Part shown: piece by piece, positions 10,956 to 22,809 of the stretch
Layout: each line of letters starts with the position of its first letter
Position numbering within the stretch: position 1 is the stretch's first letter
DNA from: Prorocentrum cordatum
Taxonomy: Eukaryota; Sar; Dinophyceae; Prorocentrales; Prorocentraceae
Assembly (NCBI GenBank): GCA_963575745.1
Contig: CAUYUJ010016160.1
Coordinates: 273,178 to 337,177 of the forward strand
Direction of reading: 5' to 3'
DNA length: 64,000 bases
Position numbers and translations under genes: made by a program
The notes under the pieces: model-generated
The model's input: the letters and a program-made list of their open reading frames with translations, nothing else
Told to the model about the DNA's origin: nothing
Databases searched by the model: none

Positions 10956-11085
10956 GGCGCGACAGGAGCGTCTAGAAGGCTCGGAAGGCCCGGGGATCCT
11001 TGTACACGGGCGTCCTGGAGATCTCCGGGGCTAGGGATCTGGGGGGGCGCTGGTTTGGGAGGGAGGGGGGTTGGGGGGATTATAA

Positions 11086-11360
11086 TGCACAGATGCGCAC
11101 ATCTACATATATAGATATACACCTACTATTGTATATACATAATTCTACACATCTATAAGGTACGAGCGATATGAATATGTTGATATAGTTGTGTAAATCT
11201 GTACGTTGCGCATTAACATGTATGTGCATATGTATGTATTAGTACAATTGTACACACATAAGTCATATATGTTCCAAGTCTTACATATATACATATATAT
11301 ATATATACATGCAGGAAGCTGTTTTTAATATATATTTATATATATTTATATATGTACATG
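11086..11360. repeat. AT-rich TATATACATA region
   Basis: Low-complexity TATATA/TACATA text between two R1 copies, without ORFs. Confidence 0.7.
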
Positions 11361-11424
11361 CACAAACCTAGCTGTACTAGTACAATGGCTACTGATTTAC
11401 ATCGGAAGCCGATGAGCCTTGATC

Positions 11425-12195
11425 TGGGCGCGCTGCCCGGGGTTGTGTCCCGAGCGCCACACGGAGGGCCTCAAGCCGGCCCCAGAGCGCCCCAAGACTT
11501 GGCATCGCTCGGACATGTGCATCTTTTTTCTTGGCGAGGACCATCGAGGAGCATCCTGTCTCATCTGGCGAAACGTACACGTACGAGGCCTGCACGAGGA
11601 GTGGACGTCCGAGCGATGGCGGGAAGAGGGCCTCAAGACAGGGCAAGAGGGCTCCAAGAGGCATTTCAGACGGTCAAAGACGGCCCCGATTCGCCGACCG
11701 ATCGTTCCAAGACGCTCCAGAGGGCCTCCAGGCAGCCCAATAGGCCTTCAAGACGCCCCACGAGGCCCCCAAGAACCCTTCCACGAGAGCTCCAAAAGGC
11801 AAACATCGTCTTACTCCTTTCGGACAAACATACGCGTTTAGCATATGCTGATGTTCGGCCTTCACGGCGTTCAAGACACGCCTCCCAGATCACCCCAAGA
11901 CGTCGAGGCCCCCACGAGTGCCCCGACACGCCCCAAGGGCCACAAGGCGGTCCAAGAAGCTCTGACGACGGCCCAGGAGGAACCTCAGGAGGCCCTCAGA
12001 GGGGCCCACGAGCGGGAACTCGAATTGAAATTTCGAGCCCTCCGCCCCGAAGGGGCCCCCAGAGACCGCCAGCAGGCCCCCAAGAGGCCCCCAGGGCCCA
12101 GGAGGCCCGACAGGGGCCCCCATGAGTCCCCTCACGCCCCCCAAGGGGCCTCCTGGCAGGCCCCAGCAGCTCTGATCTCGGAACTCACAGACGAC
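11425..12195 (-). repeat. R1 repeat copy d
   Basis: Minus-strand copy: C-rich arms (GGCCCCCAAGA type), core A reversed at about 12015-12050 (GAACTCGAATTGAAATTTCG then AGCCCTCCGCCCC), and a diverged core B reversed at about 11805-11870. ORFs up to 257 residues run through it on both strands and are not taken as genes. Confidence 0.75.
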
Positions 12196-12199
12196 CGCG

Positions 12200-12700
12200 C
12201 GCCGTAGCCGTCCCATCTCGACGTATACCGAGTCGAGGAACCAATTAGTACGGCGACCGTCAGAAAATCAACAGGCATACATGCGAGTGCAATTCTGCAT
12301 GCAATGATATATGTATACATATCTGTATGCATGCCAAGCTGGCCAAGAGTGGCTTCGAGATAACCGAATATAGGCGGTGGCCGATTTCCAACATCGCTTG
12401 CTTAAAGGGATGTGTCTAACGTCGCCTTGGCATCTCTCTCGAAGAGCCCCAAGACGGCTGAAAAGTCCCGAAAACAGCCCCAGAGTCTCCCACTACGGCC
12501 CAAGATGGCCCCACGATTCCTCAAGGATGTGACACGGGCTGGGAAGAAAGGACGAGAGAGGAGGAAGAACGGACAAGTTTGTGATCTCGCGCCATCACAA
12601 AAAAAAGTGCCGCTTTCCGTCCCCGTGCCAAGAAGGTATAGTGGCCTTCGGCCCGTCCCGCCACCGTGCCTGGATTGTAGGTCGGAGACTTCTTGGATGC
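12200..12700. other. No gene recognised
   Basis: Spacer between oppositely oriented R1 copies d and e. A short TA-rich stretch lies at 12303-12335. The Pro/Arg-rich ORFs continue from the repeats. Confidence 0.3.
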
Positions 12701-12709
12701 CTGTGCGGA

Positions 12710-13265
12710 TCTCTTTTGGGGCGTTTCGGAAGCTTTTCGGAGGCGGTGTTGTGGTGCAGTGGGCGACCTCTCGGGGACCTCTTCTGGGGGCGTTTTCTGG
12801 CCCGAACTGGGCCTTTCGCGGGGCCGCCTGGGGCTTGTGGGGGGCCCTCTTGGGGCCCCGGGGGTCCTTTTGGGGCGGAGGGCTCGAAGCGCAGACTCCT
12901 ATTCCCGCTCCTGGGGCTCTCTTGGGGCCCTCGTGGGCCATCTTCGGAGCCCTCTCGGGTCGTCTTGAGGCCCTCTCGGGCTGTCTGGGCGCCCTCTTCG
13001 CCTATCGGGCTGCCTCGGGGGCCTCTTGGGCCGTCTTGGAGCGTCGGGAGCTCGACGAGTCGAGAATGCCAAGGCCAGCTTGAAGCCTATGGGCCACTCG
13101 TGATGTTGCGCACCAGGGCCCTCTTGGGGAGCCTCTTAGGGGACACCTGGGAGCGCTCCTGGGCCGACTCGGGGCCTTCTTGGGCCGTCTTGGGGGGGCC
13201 TCCTGGAGCCCTCTTGGCCCGTCCTGGGGCGCTCGGCCCGTGGGGACACGCTGGGACACGCGACG
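12710..13265 (+). repeat. R1 repeat copy e
   Basis: Core A at about 12871 (GGCGGAGGGCTCGAAGCGCA) and core B at about 13035 (GAGCGTCGGGAGCTCGAC then GAGTCGAGAATGCC), 165 bp apart, embedded in CTTGGGGCC/CTTGGGCCGTC arms. It is inverted relative to copy d. Confidence 0.8.
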
Positions 13266-13528
13266 AAGCTTAGCCAGGCCCTGGAGGTTGGAGCGCGTGC
13301 CTTCACGCGCTCAATCCGGGGGGCCGAGGGCGGCGAGCAAAAGTGGCCTGCGGTGACCTGGGCCCGTGCCTCGTGGCACCGTGGCGGAGTCCGATGCGAT
13401 CGCGCCCAGAATCGCGCATCCGCTGACGATCAGAACAGAGAGGACGCTAGAACATGTATGCACAGATGGGGTTATCTAGATTTGAACAGGTGCTGGTGCC
13501 CCTCTGTGTATGTTGTACATTACTCCGT

Positions 13529-13870
13529 GTACCTCTCTCTCTCTCTTTCTCGCTCTCTCTCTGTCTTTCTCTCGTTTTCTTCTCCCATCCCTCTTGCTCT
13601 TTGTATGTGTCTCTATTCATATAGGTTCCTCCATAGTGTGTCTCACTCTCTCTCTCTCTCGTTCTCTTTGTGTCTCTCTCTCTCTCTGTCTGCCCCCCCC
13701 GCACTGCATCTCCCGCTCTGTTTCTCTCGCTCCCTCTCTCTCTCTATATATATATATATCGCTCCCTCTCTTGTTCATGATAGTTGTTGGTATCGTTATC
13801 CCTGCTTGTCATGTTTGTTTTGTTTTCTCTCTCTCTCTCTCTTTCACTCTTTCTTGCTTCTCTGGTATTA
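13529..13870. repeat. (CT)n microsatellite, imperfect
   Basis: Clustered TCTCTC tracts with interruptions and a short TA run at 13745-13760. The Ser/Leu-rich ORFs here are products of the repeat. Confidence 0.85.
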
Positions 13871-13874
13871 AAGA

Positions 13875-16000
13875 ATGGTGGTCACGCTCGCCTTCGTCGC
13901 CAACGTTTCCTCATGGGCAAACGTGTTGTGTATGGGTGTTGCCATGTTTGCATACCATATCTCTCGAGTAACTGAGAATCCAGCCGTTCTTCTGCACGGG
14001 GGGCATGACGCAGCGCTTTTCTGTTCACCGTCGCCAGTCCCCCACAAGTGGGGATAGCTTTGTATGTGTTTCCTCCCAGCGCCGCCAGTGTAACGTATCT
14101 TCATTCTGCACAGCCCAGCATGTGAGTGTAGCGTTTGGTCGTTTGCGCTGCCCCGATTAGCAGCCGGCGCATACCACCCTATTGCCAGTGCTGGAAGCCA
14201 GCACATCTGCCGCTCCTTGTTGACAACGTTGAAGTTCATTTTGCGAGAGTCCCCTTTATGTCTAAACTGGGAAGTCTCACACTGTATAGTTCACACGTCT
14301 CACACTCTCTTTGGGGACTCCTGGTCGTATTACACTAAGCTGGTGGGAGAACCCTCAGCTTGGCGCCGTGAGCGAGTGTTCTCCGATTTTGCCTTCAGAA
14401 TGAAGCTTCAGGGCAGGCTCGAAGTACGGTGTGAATCGATATCTAGTCGCGTGTTGGGGATTTGTTGTCCGATGCCATCGACACGTCCACCGCCGTCATG
14501 CGCATCATCGTCAGTGCTCGAAATCCGAGCCAGACATGGGACGACATGCCATATGCAATCGGATATTTAGATTGGGATGCGCAGCGCCTCTAGTGAATCA
14601 TGCTTAACAGTGAATGACATCATGAACGCGATCTGTAATGTTTTCCAGTGCGCCCCACAATAAGATAACACCTTGTAGTGAAGGCTCTGGCGGCCTTTGA
14701 GCAAACGGCGATGACCTCCAAGGTCATAGTTCATGGTACCATTGACAAGCGAAACAGAGACCGCGAAGAGGCAAACATGAAGAACCATGATCAGACATGC
14801 AGTGGGCTTCGACCCATCCCGCCACTGTGCCGCTCCAAAGGCCCTTTCGTGGTACCACCCTCCAGCGCAAAGCAAGAGCAATGGATCGCATAACCTTTGT
14901 TCCAATGACGGGAGGGTCCTGGAAAAGTCATGCCAGCCGCTTTGCGATGAACTCCCGGCATGGCCCGGAACCCGGTGGCCCAGGCCCCGAAAATAGCATG
15001 TAGAAAATGAAATATTCGAGGTTCCAACATATTTGAAGCCAATTCGCTGAGTGTTTCGCGTTAAGGTGGCGGATACGTGGAGATGAGCAAACGTGGACAA
15101 GTTTAAAGCGACATTGCCAAATAATGCGACATTGCCCAGATACGTCGGCTGGGCTCACGTGATCTCGTAAATATCAGAAATCATGTGTCAACTTGACTTG
15201 TTTAGGATCGCTAATTGTTCGTGTGGTGCTGTGAATTGAGCTGACCCATGTTTGCTTGGACAGGCATGAGCTAATAAGGTGTGCGACGAGCCATGGTTAG
15301 CTAACCTGAACAACTATGAAGTGAAAAGCAGATGAGTGAAGCAACACATAATTCAGAACTATTCTTGGTTTGACCTGAGCGTGAACCAGGGCCTGATCCT
15401 CAACATACGATTATGCCTAAGGCTCAGCTTGTGACGAAGGTTCAGACAACGCCCTACGTGAGCGTAATCCGAAGCCTACGCTTGTCACGCTTCATGTGAG
15501 TATAAAGTATGGCCAAGCCGGCCGCAAGCCAGGACCAGTTAGCATACAGAACGCCCACAAAGTTGATCAAGACACGAGCCCATTTCCATGCGCATCCCCA
15601 AGCCCGTCTAGGCCACGCTAATGATGACAGGACAATCGACGCTGCGCAGAGCTGGGGAGCTTCACCGTCAGAAGTATATTTAGATTTCGCCAGCACGAGC
15701 AAGTTCAAGCAAGGGTAGGCGCAGCGGCAGCTTAGTGCTAACTCAGCCCGGTCACGTCGAGCTAAGTTCCAGTGCCAAACAAGGCTTGATTTGCATCCGA
15801 TATACGTTTCTAGCCAGATGCAGGCGTCAAAGATAGCACCCTGCCCCTAGTGCTGCGTGCACCAAACGATCCACACGGCCTTGAACATGGGATAGAGGCC
15901 GCATTGCGTTAGATCGATTGCACGCTTGCATTGTATGTAGGTCGCCCGATACGTGACACAGCTTGCGCACGCACGGAGCAACAAAAATGGTAACATTTCC
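13875..16000. other. No feature recognised
   Basis: About 2.1 kb of more ordinary composition. ORFs do not exceed about 180 residues, overlap on both strands and show no domain. The region near 14790-14830 shares about 35 bp (CTTCGACCCATCCCGCCAC) with 12640-12670. It could contain intron sequence. Confidence 0.35.
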
Positions 16001-16010
16001 CCCTGGACAC

Positions 16011-16100
16011 AGGCTGCTTGCAACGCCGCCTCCAAGTGCGAGTCGAAGCACGTCTGCGTAAAGGACGGGACCGTGGTCGCGGACACCGACGGGAGCTGGA
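16011..16100 (+). CDS. Candidate 90-nt Cys-rich exon
   Basis: A 30-codon in-frame segment (AACNAASKCESKHVCVKDGT, then about 10 more residues to SWK) is preceded by a pyrimidine-rich stretch ending CACAG and followed by AAG|GCCACAG, a possible GC donor of the kind used in dinoflagellates. The three Cys and the CVK motif resemble segments near 21690 and 62560. The larger ORF (15953-16492) turns into Ser/Pro low complexity. It may be an exon of an unknown secreted protein; weakly supported. Confidence 0.3.
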
Positions 16101-16499
16101 AGGCCACAGAAATAGACTCTCTCACTTTTCAATTCGCCCAGCCGCTCCAGCGCTCTTCATCCGCTGCTGCTTTCGTCTCCCACAATTGGTTGTCGTCCCT
16201 GGTCGTTTCGAGTTCGCGCCCACTTGTCATTACCAGCACGGCTTCATGCCAATGCCAGAGTTCGATAACGACGTCCTCGTCCTCGCCCTCCACCCCTTCC
16301 TCATCTGCCTCCTCCTTCTCGCATCCCGCTCCCGCCCATTCCCTCCCTGTGCCCTTCCCTCCATGTGCCCTTCCGCGTGCTCCTGGGAAGGACCCGAGTC
16401 TCGATTCAGACGCATCGGTGGGGCGGGCAGGGCATGTCCTTGAGATGTCGTCGCAAGCTGCCGTGCCACAAGCTTTGACTGTCCAATCGTAGAAAGAGT

Positions 16500-17190
16500 T
16501 AGAGGAGTATGAGGAGGAGGAGGAGGAGGAGGAGGAGTCGTGTCAGAGGGAGAGTGGGCGGCAAGATGAGGAGGATGCAGATGAGGACTGGTGGGAGAAA
16601 AGGAGGGGCGAGAAGGGGATGATGAGTGGCTCAGCAAGATCACTGTCATTGAGATTGGATGAAACCACAGCTGACATGATGGGCTTTGCACCCGAAGATG
16701 ACAAGCTTTGCGCTTCGGTGTTGGAAGGATGGGGAGAGCGATTACCAGGGGGTGCAGGGTGAGGGGAAGCATGCGAGAGGGAGGGGGGAGCGTGGGGTCG
16801 GAGAGGACCAGAGGGAGGGAGGGGAGGGTGGGTGGGGTGGGCGAGTGAGGGTTGTGGAAGGTGGACGGAGCGGGGGGGAGCTAGGGCGCACGGGCAGGGC
16901 GTTCAGGAGCAACGTTGGGCGAGGCCGTTGACGTGATGGCACTGCACAGAACCTCTCGTCTTCAAATGTATCAGGTTAATGTTGCCCATTCGGCAAATTC
17001 GTCTTTTCGATTCCAATTTGAAATATAACGATGTTGAGCACATGTGCCAACTTGCTTGAACTAAACTTTAGTAGGGCATGCCCTTCTACAGGAGAACTAT
17101 TCAAATTCTGTCATCCAATAAACTGAGGACGTTTTCTTTATTGTTGTTCGACTCTGTTGGAATATGTTAGGCCGTTTTTATTGCGAAGGC
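16500..17190. other. Short GGA run and G-rich text, otherwise unrecognised
   Basis: GGA repeats at 16505-16536, then G-rich GAGGGAGGGGAGGG text to about 16910, then about 250 bp of AT-richer sequence with no feature. Confidence 0.4.
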
Positions 17191-17250
17191 CTTACGGCCG
17201 TTGCCGCCGACCCTGAAGATGACGAAAGACAACACGAGGGGGGGGGGGGG

Positions 17251-17335
17251 GCACGAGGAGGAGGAGGAGGAGGAGGAGGAGGAGGAGGCGGAAGGGAGTA
17301 GGAGGAGGAAGGGTGAAGGGGGAGGAGGAGGAGGC
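17251..17335. repeat. (GGA)n microsatellite abutting R1
   Basis: Begins with about 13 G, then GGA repeats, and joins the 5' edge of R1 copy f. Confidence 0.9.
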
Positions 17336-17344
17336 CTTATGGAT

Positions 17345-18010
17345 GTTGGTTGGGATCTCGTGGTTGACCTCTCGGGGGCGTCTGGAAGGCAACTTGAAGC
17401 CTCTTGGGGGCCGTTGTGGGGCCTCTTGGGGCCTCTTTTGGGCCTCTTGGGGCTTCCGGAGGCCGTCTTCGGCGCATCTTGGGGGCGTCTTGGCGCCGCT
17501 TGGGGGCCTCTTGGGGCCTTTTGGGGGCCTCTTGGGGCTTCCCGGGGGCCTCTTAGGGCGGAAGTCTCGAATTCTCGGTTCCTCGTCCCCCTCTTGGCCG
17601 TTTCTTGGGCCCGTCTTGGGGCCCTATTGGGCCGTCTTGGGCGCCTCTTGGGCTGTCCTGGGGCCTTCTTGGGCCGTCTTGGGGCCCTCTTGTAGGCCTC
17701 TTGGTGCGCTCTTGGGGGCCTCTTGGGGGCCTCTTGGGCCGTCTTGGAGTGTCGGAAAGCCGAAAAGGCGAGAAGGCCAAATCATTCAAAAACCGATGTA
17801 AAATTGACGATTTTGGCGCCTGGGGCCCTCTTGGGTGTGCTCTTGGGGCTCTCTTGGAGCGTCTTGAGGGCCTCTTGGGCCGTCTTCGGGCCGTCTTGGG
17901 CGTCTTGGGGCGATCGTTCGTCGAGTCGAGGCCCTCTTGTACCCTTTTGGGGGTGTCTTCTGTCGCTCTTGGCTCGTCTTGAAGCTTTTCTGAGCTCCGG
18001 GACCCCCCGG
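17345..18010 (+). repeat. R1 repeat copy f
   Basis: One of the clearest copies. Core A is at about 17558 (GGCGGAAGTCTCGAATTCTC) and core B at about 17750 (AAAGCCGAAAAGGCGAGAAG), 190 bp apart, with more CTTGGGGC arms after core B. One frame reads SWSVGKPKRREGQ across core B, a motif echoed in other copies. Confidence 0.85.
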
Positions 18011-18151
18011 GGAGGATGCGTATCTGGGTGGCGACCCCCCCCGGCGACCCCCCCCGGCGACCCCCCCCGGCCCCCGGCGGGGAGGGTAGGGAGGGGCTTC
18101 GCCACGACTCAACTACGACGTTGCTCAATGTCGCTTTGGCTCGCGCGCTCA

Positions 18152-18216
18152 AGGAGACGGGGAACGACGAAGACGACGAGGGACAACGGAGACGGAGACG
18201 ACGAGGACACGACGGA

Positions 18217-18291
<75 letters not shown>
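18152..18291. repeat. (GAC)n/(CGA)n microsatellite
   Basis: Nearly pure GAC repeat giving poly-Asp or poly-Thr in translation. No gene is called. It follows a CCCCCCGGCGA triplication (18035-18075). Confidence 0.9.
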
Positions 18292-18294
<3 letters not shown>

Positions 18295-18369
18295 GATCCA
18301 CGCAAGACGACGACACCGGGATGCGTCTTCCACACGTCGACAGGGTCGGCGGATTTGTCTTTAAGAACC

Positions 18370-18410
18370 CGCCTGTAGGAGGACATGCCCGACCTAAACT
18401 TAACCAACAT
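18370..18410. repeat. Short dispersed repeat, CGCCTGTAGGAGGACATG
   Basis: The 30-odd bases CCGCCTGTAGGAGGAC...TGCCCGACCTAAA recur almost exactly at 55555-55588. Boundaries and identity are unknown. Confidence 0.55.
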
Positions 18411-18414
18411 TAGT

Positions 18415-18830
18415 TAGTTGAGCTGGGAACGCCCATCTTCAGTTGCCAGGCTGACGAACTGCATAAGTTAATGTTTGTCCAGGTTGAGTGCACCGTCCAT
18501 TCCGTAAGATGTTCAATTCGGGGGGCGAATTCGGGGAAGCAGTTCAATCCAACACTAGCTGACCCGAAAACATGTATTTGGCTGGCCTTGGACCGCCCGT
18601 CCCCAGATTGACAGAGCCAGTGTGCTTCCTTCGGTCCAGCATGTCATTGGGGGCGAAGCCAGCCCATCCTCGACGGAACTCATTCCATTTACTAGACGGT
18701 CTACATTGGCAACGTGAGTGTGGTTGACCTGGAGCCGCGAGCCGAGTCAACATATTCAAGTTTGCCCACGTAGCCAATTCTGCTATGTCAGCCCCAGTGC
18801 CACGAGATTGACCTATGCTGACCGCTTCGA
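18415..18830. other. No feature recognised
   Basis: Spacer of ordinary composition between two R1 copies. No ORF above 77 residues and nothing recognised. Confidence 0.35.
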
Positions 18831-18837
18831 TCCTGCA

Positions 18838-19345
18838 GGCCTCTGGTGGGCCTCTTGGGGTCCTCTTGGGGCCTTCTGGGCGCCTCTTGGGGCCGCCTGC
18901 GGGCCTCTTGGGGCGGAAGGCTTGGATGTTCGATTCGCGATCCCCCTCTTGGGCCTCTTTGGGGGCCGTCGGGGAGCTCTCTTGGGCAGTCTTAGGGCGC
19001 GTTTAGGCCGTCTTGGGGCCCTCTTGGAGGCCTCTTGGGCCTTGTTGGGGTGGTCTTGGGGGCCCCTCGGGCCGCCTTGGAGCGTTGAAAAGCCGACAAG
19101 GCGAGAACGCCCAAATCCTTAAACACATGAGGCAAATCAATGTTGTTTGCCTCTTGAGGCCCTCTTGGGAGGCTCTTGGAGCCCCATTTGGAGCGTCTTG
19201 GATGCCTCTTGGGCCATCTTGAGGCCATCTTGAGGCCATCTTGGGCGTCTTGGGCCGATCTTTGGGCGTATCGGGGCCCTCTTGGGGCGTCTTGCAAGCT
19301 GCTTGGAGCCCTCTTGGCGCGTCTTGGGGCTCTCTCGAGCCTGAA
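18838..19345 (+). repeat. R1 repeat copy g
   Basis: Core A at about 18908 (GGCGGAAGGCTTGGATGTTC) and core B at about 19078 (AAAAGCCGACAAGGCGAGAA), 170 bp apart. It is followed by a short direct repeat GTTCCAGGGGGCACGCGGAA/GCTCCAGGGGGCACG at 19375-19430. Confidence 0.85.
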
Positions 19346-19574
19346 CAGTTCACGCGCCACCACCCGGCAAAGCCCGCGGGGCACGCGGAAAGTTCCAGGG
19401 GGCACGCGGGAAGCTCCAGGGGGCACGATCCAAGTCCAGGGAGATTTGAGAGCGAGAGGTACGGGCCCCTCAAGGACTTCTCGGGCGTGAGGATTTGAGG
19501 CTTAGAGGACTGGGCACAGGACCTGAGGACATGCCCACTCCGTGCCCAACGGCACGGAGGCGGATATACATCTA

Positions 19575-19735
19575 TGTGCCTTCTTCTTCTTATTGGTATT
19601 TTTCTTCTTAATCGTATTATTCTTATTGTTACCATTATCAGTATTATTAGTATCATCATTCGTATGCTGGTTAGTGCTATTACATTACTTGTACCATTAT
19701 CCGTGCCATTATTATCCGTCGTTTTGTCCTTCTTA
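19575..19735. repeat. ATT-rich imperfect microsatellite
   Basis: TTATT/TTATC-rich low-complexity text similar to 10262-10420. Confidence 0.7.
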
Positions 19736-19864
19736 GTCTACATATATGTGTACACAGATGTGTTGTGCATTCGCAGGTCCAACATTACTCCGCCGGGAGC
19801 CCGTGGCACTGCAAGCGGTCAATCCGTACATGCTTCCCACGAAACGGAACCTTGTGCAGGCCTA

Positions 19865-20015
19865 CTAAGGGGCCAGGGCATATTGGCTCGGAAGGTCGCG
19901 TCGCATCGCCGATGCCCTGGGGATGCGGCGCTGTCAGGTGTCCGATTCTCTAAGTTTCGATATCGCCTGCGCATCGCCGATACATCAGCGATGTGGCATG
20001 ATCCTCCGACCCACT
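19865..20015. mobile_element. Possible diverged MITE-2 copy
   Basis: Contains GGCTCGGAAGGTCGCGTCGC, GCATCGCCGAT blocks and GATCCTCCGACCCAC, the same order of motifs as the two better MITE-2 copies at 24.3 and 51.3 kb, but the terminal repeats are weak. Confidence 0.45.
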
Positions 20016-20740
20016 TGACACTGGCCCCATTTGGGAGGCCTCCATCTTCGGACGGGAGGAAGCAATCGCAGCTTCACTGACGCGTGCTGGGCTCTCCATC
20101 GTCCTTTCCCGTCGTCCTCCTCTCCCTTGTATGTGGCCCTCCTCGCTCTCAGGTTGCACCTCGTGTAAGGATTACTTCAGCATCGGCGCTGGTACATCCG
20201 CGGTACAATCTGGCTCAACACCAGTTCGCCCGGCCCCATGCCGCTTGGTCCGCCCAATCCTACGCGTAATTTGGCTCGACGGCCCCCCATCTGATATCAA
20301 ACCCGTCAAACGTTCCCACGAGGACCCCCCAGGAGTTGTCTCATACGTTCTCACCCTCGTCCTCCTCCACCTCATCCCTCTGGTCGTGCTTTTTGCGAAC
20401 TGTGGTCCCGAGGACGTTTTGAGCCCTTCCCTGGCCCTGGCTTTTCATCCGGAATCGTTCAGGTTGCAGTCCCAGGGCCCGTTGAGGGTCGCAGGATGCC
20501 GACAATTGTCAGGAGGAAAAGAAACACACAGACACAATTAATCCTCGATTCCGCAGAAAATATTGGAAAATATGGGAAGTGGGGGGGAAGACAGAAACCC
20601 AGAAAATATAGGAAAATATGTGGAACGCTTTTATTTGTGTGTATTTATTTGTGTGTCCTGGGGCCCCTTCAACTTGTTTTCGAGACAAGGCGCGCCGCCG
20701 CTGGTGCAGAGCGGGAAGGTGCCGTCCACCGAGGCACAGA
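20015..20740. other. No feature recognised
   Basis: Overlapping short ORFs with no domain. The GGAAAATATGGGAAGT / GAAAATATAGGAAAATATG text at 20560-20625 is a small local direct repeat. Confidence 0.35.
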
Positions 20741-20758
20741 CCTCTTTCTGCGGCATCT

Positions 20759-21050
20759 CTGGACGCCCGAAATGGGTACGGACAGAATGGGCACAATGCC
20801 CAACAGCAGTTCTTGCTCGTTCTGAACAGGGCTCGCTGTCCACGCCGCCGCGGCCTGTGCCCATTCGAGACAGAAGGCCGCCTGCCCAACAGCGGCCGCT
20901 GTTGGTTTGGGACAACATTTGTTGTTTCGGAGGGCATCAACTATACACCAACACCGATCCTGGCCAGGATCGGTGTTGGTGTATAGTTGGTGCCTTCCTA
21001 TTGTTGGGCATCGTGCCCATTCTTTCCGTACCCCTTTCGGGCGTCCGAAT
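20759..21050. mobile_element. Fold-back (nested inverted-repeat) element
   Basis: Outer inverted arms of about 50 bp start with GGACGCCCGAAA on each strand (20759-20810 and 20998-21050). Inside lie a 20-bp perfect palindrome CCAACAGCGGCCGCTGTTGG (20886-20905), an ACAACA/TGTTGT stem, and a 50-bp perfect palindrome (20939-20988; arm AACTATACACCAACACCGAT then CCTGG). The whole can fold into a branched cruciform. A target duplication was not evident. Confidence 0.7.
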
Positions 21051-21246
21051 CCTCGAGCCAGTCGACTCCGCGGGCCCCCTCGGGGAAGCACGCATGCGAC
21101 GCCCGGGTCTCGGGTTCGTGGATATGGGAAGGGGCCCGGGAAAGGCCGGGAAAGGGTGAGGTCAAGAGCTCCGACAGCCAGCGCACGCCCATGCGACTTC
21201 CAGATTCCCCGGGGTGGAATTCCGCGTGGGGGGCTAGATGTGTGTG

Positions 21247-21439
21247 TCGGGGGCGGACAAGAGGGGGGTGATGACTAGGGGGGGTGGATATCATGGCGGG
21301 GGCCATGATATTTTCCCAGATTTCATGGCGCCTCTTCTCATTTCATTACGTCCCTGGCGCCCCCGCTGGGCCGCGCACATGCCGCCGGTCATGATTTGCA
21401 CCCCCCCCTCTTGGACACCCCCCTCTTGGCCGCTCCCGA
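21247..21439 (+). mobile_element. MITE-1 copy 1
   Basis: 193 bp. Starts TCGGGGGCGG-CAAGAGGGGGGTG and ends CTCTTGGCCGCTCCCGA, imperfect inverted ends of about 24 bp. Internal landmarks are ATCATGGCGGGGGCCATGAT, TTCATTACGTCCCTGG and GCCGCCGGTCATGATTTGCA. It is flanked by ATGTGTGTG on both sides; because the site is a GT repeat, the length of the true duplication is uncertain. No coding capacity. Confidence 0.8.
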
Positions 21440-21847
21440 ATGTGTGTGTATGTGTGCGTGGTCGGGCGGGGTCCCCTGCTCGGGGGGACCTTCCCTCGGA
21501 GTCCGACAGCTCGCACCCGTGCCCACAGTGCCCGCATCCCCTCGTCCTTGCCCATCCTCCTCAGGCCTCCTCCTTGTAGGTTTGAGGGTGCAATGCTCTT
21601 GCATATCAGGAGGGGTCCCCGGGACGGGCTTCAGATTGGGGCGGTGCCACCTGACGACCGTGCGCCGCCTGCAGGTGAACGACAGCCCAACGTGCGAGGC
21701 AGGGGATGCGGAGTCGATCTGCGTGCCGAAGGCCAGCGTCTCATCCTCATCCGACCTCTGTCCGTCTCCACCCATCCGTCCTTCTCTTCCTCATCTTCCT
21801 GCCTGGTGCTGCTGCGTGTTCTTGTTGCTGTTCTTGTTGTCGGGGGT

Positions 21848-21885
21848 CATTCTCTCTCTCTCTCTCTCTCTCTCCCCTTTTTTTT

Positions 21886-21959
<74 letters not shown>

Positions 21960-22040
21960 CCTCTTTCTCTCTCTCTCTCTCTCCTCCTCTTTCTCTTTCT
22001 CCCTCTCTCTTTCTCTCTCTCTCTCTCTCTTTCTCTTCCT
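21848..22040. repeat. (CT)n microsatellite
   Basis: Long TCTCTC tract with TTTCTC interruptions. The adjacent segment 21674-21745 reads a Cys-containing peptide after CTGCAG (VNDSPTCEAGDAESICVPKA) that may be a small exon; weak. Confidence 0.9.
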
Positions 22041-22049
22041 CGCCCCGTC

Positions 22050-22640
22050 CTCGGGTCGTCGCCTGGGGCTTGGCCGGGGTCCCAGGCGCCTGGCCCTGCT
22101 TTCGATGTCTTACGTTCCGAGCCGAAGATTTTCATTCTGGAGTGAAGCCTGCAACAACACATGGAATGCCCGGAGCCAACTGTAGGCCACTTCGTGTTCT
22201 TCGTGCTCCCAGAGCACCACTCCCGGGCCACTTTCTGAATGTCCGGAGCCAAAACAGGAGGGCGAGGTCGGGGGCAGCGTGGGGAGCGGGGGGAGGGCCC
22301 GCGCCAGGGCGAGAAGGAAAAAACGCAGAAGAGACAGCCAGGATGCCTCACCAACCACGAGGACGACGGTGAGGGCTTTTTCCAGATTCGCCCAGAGGAT
22401 TCTCATCTGGGGTCCTTCCGTCGGAGTAATTTTGGAGTGAAACCTGCAACAACACATGCATCCTAATGGACCCTCTTTCCGAGTGTGCGAAAGTTTCGTG
22501 GCAAATTTCCAGCGTTGGTAACGCCAGTGGATCCATGTACTTTGATGGGCTGTATAAACATGTAGCTTATCTCCTGGACCCAAGGGAACTGGGATCCACT
22601 GTGCACTGCATGCGGAGCATAACGCTGTGACTATACGGGA
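22050..22640. repeat. Local imperfect direct repeat
   Basis: TGGAGTGAAGCCTGCAACAA (22138) recurs as TGGAGTGAAACCTGCAACAA (22432), with partly similar sequence between. No gene recognised. Confidence 0.45.
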
Positions 22641-22642
22641 AT

Positions 22643-22800
22643 GGGGAATCCTCATCATCATCAGCATCATGATAATCACCATCATCATGAGCATCAGCAT
22701 CGCCATCATCATAACAATCATCATCATCATCATCATCATCATCGTCGTCGTCATCATCATCGTCATCGTCATCGCCATCGTCATCATCATAACCACCAGC
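22643..22800. repeat. (ATC)n microsatellite
   Basis: CATCATCAT repeat with CGTC variants. The His- and Ile-rich ORFs are products of the repeat. Confidence 0.9.
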
Positions 22801-22809
22801 TCGAGCGTC

